Of a DNA stretch of 64,000 nucleotides, positions 50,695 through 60,178 are shown in pieces. The notes under the pieces are model-generated. The model saw nothing but the letters and a program-made list of their open reading frames with translations. It was not told the DNA's origin and did no database searches. Both the position numbers and the translations under genes were made by a program. The stretch's first letter is position 1. Each line of letters opens with the position of its first letter. Origin of the DNA: UBA3775 sp964584255 (GTDB lineage Bacteria > Bacillota > Clostridia > Lachnospirales > Lachnospiraceae); contig CAZOZM010000005.1 of NCBI GenBank assembly GCA_964584255.1, positions 1 to 64,000 on the forward strand, written 5' to 3'.

Positions 50695-53052
50695 TTGACT
50701 AATATAATCAAGAACATTCCATACACATACGGAAATCTTCCTATCCCCGGCGGCGGATACGTTTCCGGCTTTTTATTTCACCCGACGGTTCCTGACATTT
50801 TATACTGCAGAACCGATATCGGCGGCTGCTATCGCTACAACTTCAAAAATGATTCCTGGATTTCACTTGTGGAGCATGTGTCCCATTTTGATCTCAGCGA
50901 AACATTTCCTCTCGCAATTGCCCTGGACCCACGGGATCCGTCAATCATATATTCTGCATGCGGTCTAGGACATGCATACTACGGCAAATATCCTAATGGC
51001 GTTCTCGCCTGCTCAAAGGACTACGGTAAAACCTGGACCACAAAGGAAATCCCTTGTCATGTTCACGGAAACAACGCAGGACGGGGTACCGGATGTCGTC
51101 TTATTGTTGACCCGACAGACTCTGATGTCCTCTATTTTGCTTCCCAGGAAGGCGGACTTCTCCGTTCAAATGACAGAGGTGAGAGTTGGGAAAGCCTCAA
51201 TGTATGTACCGAAAACAATCCCGTAAACGAACTCAACCTCGCTTTCGTATGGATTTCCCCTGACGGAAATACCATCGTTGTTTCATCCGCCGGTCTCTCA
51301 AACAAACCGGCCGATGACGTGAGAGGCCACAGTCTTTATGTATCCTATGACAGAGGTGCTTCATTCAGCGAACTCTCTCAGCCTGAATACAATAAAGAAA
51401 ACAAATCCTCACTCAAGGGTCTTGTCGGTCACCGCTATGATTTTGACGGCAGATACCTCTATGTAACCATGAACCAGACCGGTCCTTATGCTTATCTTAT
51501 CGAATCCGGCTACAGCTGCTCCTGTGGTGACGTAACTGACGGATATATTTTACGTTATCCTTTCAATTCCGACGGAACACTTGGCGAACCGGAAAACATT
51601 TCTCCCGAATATGACAGGCTCGGACTCAAAAAAGGAAATATCTACTGTGGTTTTGGCGGCATATGTTCCTCCCCTCAAAAGCCGGGATATATTGTTGCTT
51701 CCACCATATGCAACCATGCCGGCGACTGCGTTTTCGTTTCAATGGATTACGGCAACACATGGGAAGTAAAACTTTACAATCTTGAAGTGGGAAATCTCCA
51801 TTTCAATACTTCCTACATGAAACCGGAATATAACGGCGGAAACTCACTTATTCACTGGCTGAGTGACATAAAAATCAATCCGTTTAACCCTGACATGGTA
51901 TTTTTCAACAGCGGAACCGGTGTTTTTGCCTCAATGAATCTTCTTCAGGATGACTTCTGTTGGAGCGACCACTGCAGGGGAATTGAGGAAACCGTGCATC
52001 TTAACGTCTATGCTCCTGTTTGCGGAGACATTACCGCTCTCGACATTGTCGGTGACTTAGGCGGATTTGTATTCAGCGATATTGACAAACCGTGCGAGAA
52101 TACTTTCGCCGACGAAAAGAATGACCGATACATAACCTCCATCAATGCAGACTATCCTGATACGATTCCGAACGTCTTCGCGGCAACTCCGAGAGGCAAT
52201 TGGACCGGAAAGACCTGCGGCGGTGTTGTATATTCCGAGGATGCCGGCAAAACACTCAGACACTGTGACATGCCTTACGGCCTGAGCGATGAAATTGACC
52301 GTCGTTTACAGCACATTTCAAGACCTAATAATAACTCCGGCTGGATTGCCATGTCTCCTGACAGCAATCGGCTTGTGTGGGCAATTGCCGACGGCGGAAG
52401 CATAACCTGCGACTGTGTTGTATACTCCGAAGACAAGGGTTTTTCATTTAAAAAAAGCTCCGTGACTGACCTTAACGGTAAGGCTGCCAAAGGAAGCTTC
52501 AAGCCTTTCTTTGACAGATGTAATTCCGACTATTGCTACGGCTTCGGTGAGAACTCACGTCTCTATGTAAGCCGTGATGGCGGAAAAACCTTCTTTGAAA
52601 AGCAGTCACCGGAAACATTTCCAAAAGTAATGCTTTCCGGCATAGATGCCGCATGTGACGTGGAAATACGCGGCTTTGCGGGTACTTCCGGCAAATTCAT
52701 CATGGCAATGAATACAAACGGGCTTTGGGAACTCACTTACAATGACGAATCTGACAGTTTTACCGCATGTAAACTAAGCAGCGGCAACGATGCAGTATTC
52801 TGCATAGGGCTCGGAATCATGCCTGATACCACTGATTATGTCAATAACGACAAAGCTTTCTACATCAGTGGAATAATAGACGGCATATATGGTTTCTATC
52901 GTTCTCTTGACTATGGAAAAACCTGGTCAAAGATTAATACCGACAGTCAGCGTTTCGGAGAAATCAAGAGTATCGATGCCGACAAGCGTGTGTTCGGACG
53001 ATACTTTATAGCAACCGGAACCAGAGGACTTAAATACGGATGTGAATCATAA
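50695..53052 (+). CDS. GH74-like xyloglucanase, no signal peptide
   Basis: Two-domain seven-bladed propeller of glycoside hydrolase family 74. It opens with PIPGGGYVSGFLFHPTVP and has the first catalytic Asp in CRTDIGGCYRY; the second Asp fits VGDLGGFVFSD. About eight Asp-boxes are seen (SKDYGKTW, SNDRGESW, SMDYGNTW, SRDGGKTF, SLDYGKTW and others). The start is TTG at 50695 (785 residues), 8 nt after GGAGG; the ATG at 50641 has no binding site. No signal peptide or carbohydrate-binding module is present, so it should act in the cytosol, perhaps on imported xyloglucan oligosaccharides. Confidence 0.88.
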   Translation: MTNIIKNIPYTYGNLPIPGGGYVSGFLFHPTVPDILYCRTDIGGCYRYNFKNDSWISLVEHVSHFDLSETFPLAIALDPRDPSIIYSACGLGHAYYGKYPNGVLACSKDYGKTWTTKEIPCHVHGNNAGRGTGCRLIVDPTDSDVLYFASQEGGLLRSNDRGESWESLNVCTENNPVNELNLAFVWISPDGNTIVVSSAGLSNKPADDVRGHSLYVSYDRGASFSELSQPEYNKENKSSLKGLVGHRYDFDGRYLYVTMNQTGPYAYLIESGYSCSCGDVTDGYILRYPFNSDGTLGEPENISPEYDRLGLKKGNIYCGFGGICSSPQKPGYIVASTICNHAGDCVFVSMDYGNTWEVKLYNLEVGNLHFNTSYMKPEYNGGNSLIHWLSDIKINPFNPDMVFFNSGTGVFASMNLLQDDFCWSDHCRGIEETVHLNVYAPVCGDITALDIVGDLGGFVFSDIDKPCENTFADEKNDRYITSINADYPDTIPNVFAATPRGNWTGKTCGGVVYSEDAGKTLRHCDMPYGLSDEIDRRLQHISRPNNNSGWIAMSPDSNRLVWAIADGGSITCDCVVYSEDKGFSFKKSSVTDLNGKAAKGSFKPFFDRCNSDYCYGFGENSRLYVSRDGGKTFFEKQSPETFPKVMLSGIDAACDVEIRGFAGTSGKFIMAMNTNGLWELTYNDESDSFTACKLSSGNDAVFCIGLGIMPDTTDYVNNDKAFYISGIIDGIYGFYRSLDYGKTWSKINTDSQRFGEIKSIDADKRVFGRYFIATGTRGLKYGCES

Positions 53053-53060
53053 TAAACATA

Positions 53061-53096
53061 AAAAATCCGTCATGGCAAAAACCATGACGGATTTTT
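53061..53096 (+). terminator. Terminator after the GH74 gene
   Basis: Perfect 15-bp arms with a 6-nt loop, flanked by A and T runs so that it works on both strands. It is 9 bp after the GH74 stop. Confidence 0.93.
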
Positions 53097-53230
53097 TTAT
53101 CTATAGATTTTTTAATCATTCAATGCATACGCAATAAAAATCATTATGGATTTTGAAGTTCATCACTTATCTCATAAACCGGCCGGCACTGCTGCGACAG
53201 GCATGTACTTTTACCCGCCGTCAACGTTTT

Positions 53231-55393
53231 TTACAGATGAAGAACTCTTTCCTTTATCTCCTGCGTTCTGCCCTGATTCCAGAACTGTGTTCCAATATAA
53301 CCGCAGGTTCTTCTTGCCACATTCATTTTATCCTGATCACGGTTTCCGCAATTTGGACATTCCCATACAAGCTTTCCGTGATTATCGGTTATTATCTGAA
53401 TCTCGCCTGTGTATCCGCATTCCTGACAGAAATCACTCTTTGTATTAAGCTCCGCATACATAATATTGTCATATATGTACTGCATAACCGAAAGAACCGC
53501 ATCTATATTGTTTTCCATGTTTGGCACTTCAACATAGCTTATTGCCCCGCCAGGTGAAAGTTCCTGGAACTGTGACTCAAATTTCAACTTCTCAAACGCA
53601 TCAATGTTTTCGGTTACATGAACATGATAGCTGTTTGTAATATAATTTTTGTCTGTTACACCCGGAATAATTCCGAATCTCTTTTGAAGATTCTTTGCGA
53701 ATTTATATGTTGTGGATTCAAGAGGTGTACCATAAAGACTGAAATCAATATTTGTCTCAGCTCTCCACTGTGCACATGCGGCATTGAGCTTCTTCATTAC
53801 CGCAATTGCAAACGGTGTTGCCTCAGGATCCGTATGTGATTTACCGGTCATGTAACGTGTACATTCACAAAGTCCGGCATATCCGAGTGAAATTGTTGAA
53901 TATCCGTTATAAAGAAGCTTATCTATCGTTTCACCCTTCTTAAGTCTTGCAAGTGCTCCATGCTGCCAAAGTATAGGTGCAACGTCTGAAGGCGTTCCCT
54001 TAAGACGGTTGTGTCTGCACATAAGTGCTCTTCTGCAGAGATCAAGTCTTTCGTCAAATATCTTCCAGAAAAGATCCATATCCCTTTCTGAAGAACATGC
54101 TATATCAACAAGATTAAGTGTTACCACGCCCTGGTTAAATCTGCCATAGAACTTGTACTTGTCATTTTCATCTTTGTATACGGTAAGGAAGGAGCGGCAT
54201 CCCATACATGTATAGCAGTTTCCATCCTTAAGCTGCTTCATTATCTTTTCGGAGATATAATCAGGAACCATACGCTTTGCCGTACACTTTGCCGCAAGTT
54301 CGGTAAGATACCAGTATTTGCTGTCCTTATGAATATTGTCTTCCTCGAGAACATAAATAAGCTTAGGGAATGCAGGTGTAATAAGTACACCTTTTTCATT
54401 CTTAACGCCGAGAATTCTCTGGTTAAGCATTTCCTCGATTATAAGCGCGAGGTCATCTCTCGTCTGGCCTTCAGGAACTTCATCAAGATACATGAATACC
54501 GTAACGAACGGTGCCTGTCCGTTTGTTGTCATAAGAGTAATTACCTGATACTGAATCATCTGTACGCCACGATTGATTTCTTCCCTTACTCTTATTTCTG
54601 CAACCTTATTTATTTCTTCTTCGGTAACATCCTTACCGATTGCCTGCATTTCCGCACGAACCTGTCTTCTTATCTTCTCCCTGCTTATCTGAACGAATGG
54701 TGCGAGATGTGCAAGTGAAACACTCTGTCCGCCATACTGAGAAGATGCAATCTGTGCGATACTCTGAGTTGCTATGTTGCACGCCGTAGAGAAGCTCTTA
54801 GGTTTTTCAATCATGGTCTCACTTATTACGGTACCGTTCTGAAGCATATCCTCAAGATTTACGAGACAGCAGTTATGCATATGCTGTGCGAAATAATCCG
54901 CATCATGGAAGTGAATTATACCTTTTTCATGCGCTTCAACGATGTCATTAGGGAGAAGAAATCTTCTTGTAATATCCTTGGAAACCTCACCTGCCATGTA
55001 ATCTCTCTGGACGCTGTTTACCGTAGGATTCTTATTGGAGTTCTCCTGCTTAACTTCCTCATTATTACACTCTAAGAGGCTGAGAATCTGTTCATCGGTG
55101 GAGTTTGACTTACGTACAAGCTCTCTCTTGTATCTGTATGTAATGTAATTTCTGGCAATGGTATAAGCCTGATATTTCATTATCTGGTTCTCAACCATAT
55201 CCTGGATTTCTTCCACACTTGCCGATCTGTTAAGCTCATTGCATGTTCTCTCTACCTTATCTGCAATTGCGTCAATTTCCTTATCGGAAAGCTTCTCCGA
55301 CTCCTTTACACTGTCATTTGCTTTGCGGATGGCTTCAATAATCTTATCCAGGTCAAAATTTACCTCTGCTCCGCTTCTCTTAATAATTTTCAT
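53231..55393 (-). CDS. nrdD: Anaerobic ribonucleoside-triphosphate reductase
   Basis: Class III glycyl-radical RNR converting NTPs to dNTPs. The N-terminal ATP cone (KRSGAEVNFDLDKIIEAI) gives allosteric control. Radical-site RRTCGYIGTQFWNQGR lies near the C-terminus, next to a zinc site of CQECGY and CPNCG pairs. Length 720 residues is normal. AGGGG lies about 7 nt before the ATG. Its activase gene nrdG, commonly next to it, is not in the window. Upstream are a good promoter, a NrdR box and a structured leader. Confidence 0.97.
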   Translation of the reverse strand: MKIIKRSGAEVNFDLDKIIEAIRKANDSVKESEKLSDKEIDAIADKVERTCNELNRSASVEEIQDMVENQIMKYQAYTIARNYITYRYKRELVRKSNSTDEQILSLLECNNEEVKQENSNKNPTVNSVQRDYMAGEVSKDITRRFLLPNDIVEAHEKGIIHFHDADYFAQHMHNCCLVNLEDMLQNGTVISETMIEKPKSFSTACNIATQSIAQIASSQYGGQSVSLAHLAPFVQISREKIRRQVRAEMQAIGKDVTEEEINKVAEIRVREEINRGVQMIQYQVITLMTTNGQAPFVTVFMYLDEVPEGQTRDDLALIIEEMLNQRILGVKNEKGVLITPAFPKLIYVLEEDNIHKDSKYWYLTELAAKCTAKRMVPDYISEKIMKQLKDGNCYTCMGCRSFLTVYKDENDKYKFYGRFNQGVVTLNLVDIACSSERDMDLFWKIFDERLDLCRRALMCRHNRLKGTPSDVAPILWQHGALARLKKGETIDKLLYNGYSTISLGYAGLCECTRYMTGKSHTDPEATPFAIAVMKKLNAACAQWRAETNIDFSLYGTPLESTTYKFAKNLQKRFGIIPGVTDKNYITNSYHVHVTENIDAFEKLKFESQFQELSPGGAISYVEVPNMENNIDAVLSVMQYIYDNIMYAELNTKSDFCQECGYTGEIQIITDNHGKLVWECPNCGNRDQDKMNVARRTCGYIGTQFWNQGRTQEIKERVLHL

Positions 55394-55446
55394 CTTCTCA
55401 CCCCTATAGTATATGGTTAACTCATGCCCTTTTACAGGCGTATCAT

Positions 55447-55510
55447 AATCGTATCGCCACCACTTCTTATACTCTTAAAGAAGAGTATAAGACTTAATGA
55501 CGATACGATT
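55447..55510 (-). promoter_or_regulatory. Nested-hairpin 5' leader of nrdD
   Basis: Two perfect nested inverted repeats: an outer AATCGTATCG/CGATACGATT (55447-55456, 55501-55510) and an inner TCTTATACTCTT/AAGAGTATAAGA (55465-55476, 55481-55492), with 8-nt internal loops and a 4-nt apex. The predicted transcription start falls at or within the 5' arm, so it would form the capped end of the mRNA. Confidence 0.6.
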
Positions 55511-55513
55511 CCA

Positions 55514-55541
55514 ATTATAGTACAGAAATGTAATTCGTCAA
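55514..55541 (-). promoter_or_regulatory. Promoter of nrdD
   Basis: TTGACG (55541-55536), 16 bp, TATAAT (55519-55514) on the minus strand, about 120 bp before the nrdD ATG. Confidence 0.75.
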
Positions 55542-55579
55542 GTCCCTAAACAAGATTTGCCAAATAATTTTTATTCAAC

Positions 55580-55594
55580 CACTAAATATTGTGT
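55580..55594 (-). promoter_or_regulatory. NrdR box
   Basis: The minus strand reads ACACAATATTTAGTG, close to the NrdR consensus. It lies about 40 bp upstream of the nrdD -35. NrdR boxes usually come in pairs; a convincing second box was not seen. The rest of the 528-bp gap up to degV (55595-55880) shows no gene or clear signal. Confidence 0.65.
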
Positions 55595-55883
55595 TTTCCC
55601 TAATTTGGCCCATAGACCATTTTATAAGATTTCCTTTTCTCCGGTTTTTGGCTTAATTACATGATTCTACTACAATCTCATGTTCATCCGTACGATATTA
55701 AAGTCATATTTATTTCAGTTTTATCATATCTTTTTTCACACAAGACACCCATGTATTTTCGTTTCCTGCCTGTTATATCTCCCATTTTATGGCAGGCATT
55801 ACTCATCCCGCGATTACTTTCTCAACTTCACAATACCTTTTTATAAACTCCTTGTTAAAAAAGTGTACTTTTTTTTTCAAATG

Positions 55884-55892
55884 TGTTATACT
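55884..55892 (+). promoter_or_regulatory. Extended -10 promoter of degV
   Basis: TGTTATACT fits TGNTATACT, 29 bp before the degV ATG. The -35 is poor. Confidence 0.5.
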
Positions 55893-55921
55893 TTCCACAA
55901 TACGTTTTTATGGAGGAAATG

Positions 55922-56821
55922 ATGCGCACAGCAATAGTTACAGACAGCAACAGCGGAATTACGCCGGATGAAGCTTCAGCTAACGGTATTTATGTTGTTC
56001 CGATGCCTTTTTATATTAATGACGAGTTATTCTTTGAGAATGTAACAATGTCTCAGGAACAGTTTTATAACTATCTTGCCGAAGGTGCAGAGGTCCACAC
56101 TTCCCAGCCTTCACCTGCAGATGTAACAGACCTTTGGGACAACCTTCTTAAAGAATATGATGAGATTATATACATTCCAATGTCGAGCGGATTGAGCAGT
56201 TCATATGCTACCGCCGCAATGCTTTCAAAAGATGACGAATATGACGGAAAGGTTTTTGTAGTAGACAATCAGAGAATTTCCGTAACACAGCAGCAGTCAG
56301 TTTATGAAGCAAAGAGACTTGCTGATGCAGGATATGATGCCCGCACGATTCATGACGTCCTTATGAAAACGAAATTTGATTCCAGCATCTACATAACGGT
56401 TGATACAATGGAATATCTCAAAAAGGGCGGACGTGTTACGGCAGCAGCCGCCGGTATTGCAACCATTCTTAATATCAAACCCGTGCTTCAGATTCAGGGC
56501 GAAAAACTTGACCAGTTCACAAAAGTAAGAGGCATGAAATCAGCAAAAAAAGAAATGATTGCCGCAATGAAAAAAGATATGGAAACAAGATTTGCCGATT
56601 TCGAATCAAAAGGTCTTATGACCGTACATGTTGCATATACACTTAACGAAGAACAGGCAATTGAATTTGAGCAGGAAGTCAGAGCGGCTTTTCCTGAATC
56701 CGACTTTATTTACTTCCACAGAAGTCCTCTTTCACTTTCCGTTTCCTGTCACATCGGTCCCGGCTCACTTGCCATCGCATGTGCAAGAACAATTGTCCCT
56801 GAAGACTGTGAGTCAGTCTAA
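55922..56821 (+). CDS. DegV family fatty-acid-binding protein
   Basis: EDD-fold protein like FakB, which holds a fatty acid for the FakA kinase. TAIVTDSNSGI, the HTSQPSPADV segment, SSGLSSSYATA and the C-terminal SCHIGPGSLAIAC are conserved DegV motifs. The ATG at 55922 (299 residues) is 5 nt after GGAGG; the ATG directly before it is too close. fakA is not in the window, so the role is inferred only from family. Confidence 0.93.
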   Translation: MRTAIVTDSNSGITPDEASANGIYVVPMPFYINDELFFENVTMSQEQFYNYLAEGAEVHTSQPSPADVTDLWDNLLKEYDEIIYIPMSSGLSSSYATAAMLSKDDEYDGKVFVVDNQRISVTQQQSVYEAKRLADAGYDARTIHDVLMKTKFDSSIYITVDTMEYLKKGGRVTAAAAGIATILNIKPVLQIQGEKLDQFTKVRGMKSAKKEMIAAMKKDMETRFADFESKGLMTVHVAYTLNEEQAIEFEQEVRAAFPESDFIYFHRSPLSLSVSCHIGPGSLAIACARTIVPEDCESV

Positions 56822-56836
56822 ATTTACAATATAAAA

Positions 56837-56876
56837 ACCGGACCGCCCGTACTTCTTTAAGCACGGGCCGCCCGGT
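56837..56876 (-). terminator. Terminator of the HPt gene
   Basis: GC-rich 14-base arms (56837-56850, 56863-56876) with a 12-nt loop. The minus strand follows with TTTTT. It may also stop transcription from degV. Confidence 0.8.
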
Positions 56877-56879
56877 TAA

Positions 56880-57212
56880 TCAGATACTTACTAAAACCGC
56901 AGAGCAGTATTCCATATACTGCTCTGATTTTTTTATTGCAGTTGCAATATCCTTTTTCTTTACCAGCTCTTCCATTTCCAGTGAACGTGCGCATATCCCT
57001 TCATGATATACGGCAGCCGCACCACCCTTTATGGTATGAAGCAGACGTTCGCATTCGCCATGATTTTCATCTTCAAAAGCATCCTCAAGCATGACGAGAT
57101 TAATGCCCGTTTCTCTTATGAATGTTTCGACGACCCTGAAATACAGTTCTTCTGATTTCATTGCGCTGATACCTTTCTCCACATCAAAACCAGCCTTTCT
57201 CAGTTTATCCAT
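56880..57212 (-). CDS. HPt domain protein
   Basis: A single histidine phosphotransfer domain of 110 residues, with the phospho-acceptor His in LLHTIKGGAAAVY near residue 59. It shuttles phosphate between a hybrid kinase and a response regulator. GAGAGGA lies upstream of the ATG. It is divergent from a CitB-like response regulator with 92 bp between them. No kinase is near, so its partners are unknown. Confidence 0.88.
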   Translation of the reverse strand: MDKLRKAGFDVEKGISAMKSEELYFRVVETFIRETGINLVMLEDAFEDENHGECERLLHTIKGGAAAVYHEGICARSLEMEELVKKKDIATAIKKSEQYMEYCSAVLVSI

Positions 57213-57304
57213 TTCTTATCCTCTCTTTGCCAAAATCTGATTGAATTTTTCTCTCCCTCATTTTATAATTAAAACATATTTATTGCAACCAACCGGAGGC
57301 TCAA

Positions 57305-57985
57305 ATGTACAGCGTAATAATCATTGAAGATGATCCGGTCATAGCACAGCTTAACAGCTCGTATATTGATGATACTCCTTCTCTCGTTTTAACAAATCTT
57401 TTCAGAAACGGTTTTGAAGCCCTTGAGTATCTGAAGACAAATCCTGTGGATCTTGTCCTTCTTGATTATCATCTTCCAGGAATGAATGGCTATGAATTCA
57501 TATCTACCTTGAGAAAATTCAATAAAAAATCTAACATCATCGTAATAACGATGGATAATGACACTTCCGCCGCACGTCTTCTTATGAACTGCGGAATTGT
57601 CGATTATCTCTTAAAACCTTATACGAGAGAACGTTTTGACCAGGCAATATCGGCATTTCTCCAACAGGCGGGAGCCATGTTTTCATCGGAATATATCTCA
57701 CAGGACGAAATCGATATGATGACCCAGTCGAAATCCTCCGAACAAAAACCGCAGGCCGTATCCCGAAAAGGAATACAGAAAGAAACCTATGACCTGTTGT
57801 TCAACCATATATCGGCACACATCGGAAAACCGTTTACAATAGAAGAACTGATGAATGAATTTCCTCTTTCAAAGGTAACAATAAGACGCTATCTTTCCCT
57901 GTTTACCGATGAAGGACTAATCCATACGGAGGTTAACTACTCCACCGGCGGAAGACCGTCCCTCGTCTATACCTACAAAGGCTGA
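57305..57985 (+). CDS. CitB/DpiA-like response regulator
   Basis: Receiver domain (residues 1-120) with IIEDDPV, the phospho-acceptor Asp in LVLLDYHLPGMNGYEF, and the conserved LLKPY. A C-terminal winged helix like DcuR/CitB includes FPLSKVTIRRYLSLF and GRPSLVY. Length is 226 residues. GGAGG lies 6 nt before the ATG. The usual sensor kinase (CitA/DcuS type) is not adjacent. The divergent HPt gene may feed it. Confidence 0.88.
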   Translation: MYSVIIIEDDPVIAQLNSSYIDDTPSLVLTNLFRNGFEALEYLKTNPVDLVLLDYHLPGMNGYEFISTLRKFNKKSNIIVITMDNDTSAARLLMNCGIVDYLLKPYTRERFDQAISAFLQQAGAMFSSEYISQDEIDMMTQSKSSEQKPQAVSRKGIQKETYDLLFNHISAHIGKPFTIEELMNEFPLSKVTIRRYLSLFTDEGLIHTEVNYSTGGRPSLVYTYKG

Positions 57986-58020
57986 AAAACTCAAACCCGG
58001 CCGTCACGAAAGAATACAAA

Positions 58021-58051
58021 AAGGTGTAACCGCATTTTACGGTTACACCTT
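58021..58051. terminator. Convergent terminator
   Basis: Perfect 12-bp arms AAGGTGTAACCG/CGGTTACACCTT with a 7-nt loop, followed by Ts on the plus strand. It separates the response regulator from the transporter operon. Confidence 0.9.
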
Positions 58052-58064
58052 TTTTAACTTCTTA

Positions 58065-59048
58065 TTATCGTTCTTCCCTAAAGTATGCCAATCCCAGGCT
58101 CTCAGGGGCCTGGTTTTCTTTTTTACGCCTCAGGCTCACTACGATAAGCACAATTATCGTTACGAGGTAAGGAAGCATTTTAAAGAGCTCCTGTGAGGCT
58201 CTGGTAAGGTTTGGAATGTAGAAGAAGGACCAGTAGAGAACTCCGAAGAGGTATGCACCCCAGATTGCATTTGCCGGGCGCCATACCGCAAAGATAACAA
58301 GCGCAACGGCAAGCCATCCGAGTTTTTCTATCGTACCGTCATTAGCCCAAGTACCCTTAATATAGTCCATTACATAATAGAGTCCGCCGAGACCACTGAT
58401 TCCGGCACCGATTGTCGTTGCGAAGTACTTGTACTTTGTTACATTTACTCCGGCGGCATCCGCTGTTGACGGATTTTCTCCAACCGCTCTTAAATTAAGT
58501 CCGATTCTTGTGGACTTAAGGAAATAATGAGCATAAAGTGCTATTATAATCGCCACATATGCAAGAACGCCATAGCTGAAAAAAAGTTTTCCGACCGTTC
58601 CCATGGATGAAAGGAATGGAATCTTTGTTCTGAAAGCTTCACTTGTAGTCTGAACTGAAATCTGACCGACACCACCTGCCATCTTGTTAAGTGAACCGCC
58701 AAAGAAGTTTGCGATTCCGGATCCGAAAATGGTAAGCGTGAGACCCGTTACGTTCTGATTTGCCCTTAATGTTATCGTAATAAAACTGTAAAGGAGACCT
58801 GCCGCCGCACTCGCAATAAAACATGCTGCAACTGCAATGAGCATACATAAAATCTTATTAGGTTCGTCCGTCGAATTTTCGTATTTAAAAACCGCTGCCA
58901 GTGATGAAATACCACCTATGTACATAATTCCCGGAACACCCAGATTCAGATTTCCGGCCTTTTCAGAGAGTATCTCTCCGACACAGCCAAACATGATTAC
59001 GGTACCAAAAATGACCGCCGCCTGAAATAATGAAATAAATGAATCCAT
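58065..59048 (-). CDS. Nucleoside ABC transporter permease (NupQ-like)
   Basis: Membrane permease with eight or nine hydrophobic segments. AGNLNLGVPGIM near residue 31 and NPSTADAAGVNV match YufQ/NupQ-type permeases. Length is 327 residues. The start overlaps the preceding permease stop (TAATG). It is last in the operon; a terminator follows. Confidence 0.9.
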   Translation of the reverse strand: MDSFISLFQAAVIFGTVIMFGCVGEILSEKAGNLNLGVPGIMYIGGISSLAAVFKYENSTDEPNKILCMLIAVAACFIASAAAGLLYSFITITLRANQNVTGLTLTIFGSGIANFFGGSLNKMAGGVGQISVQTTSEAFRTKIPFLSSMGTVGKLFFSYGVLAYVAIIIALYAHYFLKSTRIGLNLRAVGENPSTADAAGVNVTKYKYFATTIGAGISGLGGLYYVMDYIKGTWANDGTIEKLGWLAVALVIFAVWRPANAIWGAYLFGVLYWSFFYIPNLTRASQELFKMLPYLVTIIVLIVVSLRRKKENQAPESLGLAYFREER

Positions 59049-60178
59049 TATGCATTCTCCTTTCCGCTCTTTCTGATATGCATTTCATAGCTGATAAAGA
59101 ACTCACTTCCGATAATGAAGAAAAGTATTATACCTGTTATGATATCAGCCGCATATTCGTTAAGCTGGAATTTTGATGCAATCTCTGCAGCGCCTCTGTC
59201 AAGAAAGATGATGAGCAATGTGATTGCAACCATTATGAAAGTATTGAATTTTGCAAGCCATGCAACAATAATTGCCGTAAATCCTCTGCCACCGGCTGTA
59301 TTTGTCGAGATTGTATGATCAACACCGGCTACACCGACGAAGCCTGCCACACCACAAATTGCACCGGATATAAGCATTGTTCTTATGATAACCTTCTTAA
59401 CACTTATGCCCGCATATTTTGCAGTATTGGTAGATTCACCGACTACCGCAATCTCGTATCCCTGTTTACTCTTTTTGAGGTAAACATACATTGAGATGAC
59501 GGCAACTATCGTAATAAGGAAATTCAGGCCGTACTTCTGACCGAACATCATTGGGAACCAGCCCGCATTTGTTGACTGGTTGATTATGCCGACCGAGTTT
59601 GAGCCGAACGGATTCTCCCAAAGGGCAACACAATATGACGTAATCTGTATTGCAACATAGTTCATCATGAGAGTGAAAAGTGTTTCATTTGTATTCCACA
59701 CTGCCTTAAAAATCGCCGGTATTAATCCCCAAACGGCTCCTGCAATAAGTGCTGCAGCGAGCATCACCAAAAGAAGAACCCAGTTGTTTGAAAATTTATC
59801 CGCATGATTTATCATTACATATGCTGTTGCAACACCGCCTATAAGCATCTGTCCCTCAGCACCACAGTTCCAAAATCTCATCTTAAAGGCAGGAGCAAGT
59901 GCAATACCGAGAAGCAGGAGTGAACATACGTCTCTTAATGTAACGCTTCTGTGAAGCTGCTTTACGACATCATTCAGTCCGCCGAATGCTCCGTCCCACA
60001 TTGTCTTATATACAGCTATCGGATTTAACTTTGTAATAAAGTAGATAAAACCTGCCGAAAGAAGCAGTGCAAGAATAACTGCCACCGCTCTCACTGCCAG
60101 TTTTTTCCAAAAAGGCATAAAATCCCTTTTTGCCAGTCTTATCAGAGGCTCTTTTATTGTTTCTGACTGTTTACTCAT
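59048..60178 (-). CDS. Nucleoside ABC transporter permease (NupP-like)
   Basis: Multi-pass permease (376 residues) with the family segments MRFWNCGAEGQMLIGG and ESTNTAKYAGISV. Together with the next gene it forms the two-permease channel. AGGAGG lies 8 nt before the ATG. It overlaps the ATPase gene by 8 bp. Confidence 0.9.
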   Translation of the reverse strand: MSKQSETIKEPLIRLAKRDFMPFWKKLAVRAVAVILALLLSAGFIYFITKLNPIAVYKTMWDGAFGGLNDVVKQLHRSVTLRDVCSLLLLGIALAPAFKMRFWNCGAEGQMLIGGVATAYVMINHADKFSNNWVLLLVMLAAALIAGAVWGLIPAIFKAVWNTNETLFTLMMNYVAIQITSYCVALWENPFGSNSVGIINQSTNAGWFPMMFGQKYGLNFLITIVAVISMYVYLKKSKQGYEIAVVGESTNTAKYAGISVKKVIIRTMLISGAICGVAGFVGVAGVDHTISTNTAGGRGFTAIIVAWLAKFNTFIMVAITLLIIFLDRGAAEIASKFQLNEYAADIITGIILFFIIGSEFFISYEMHIRKSGKENA

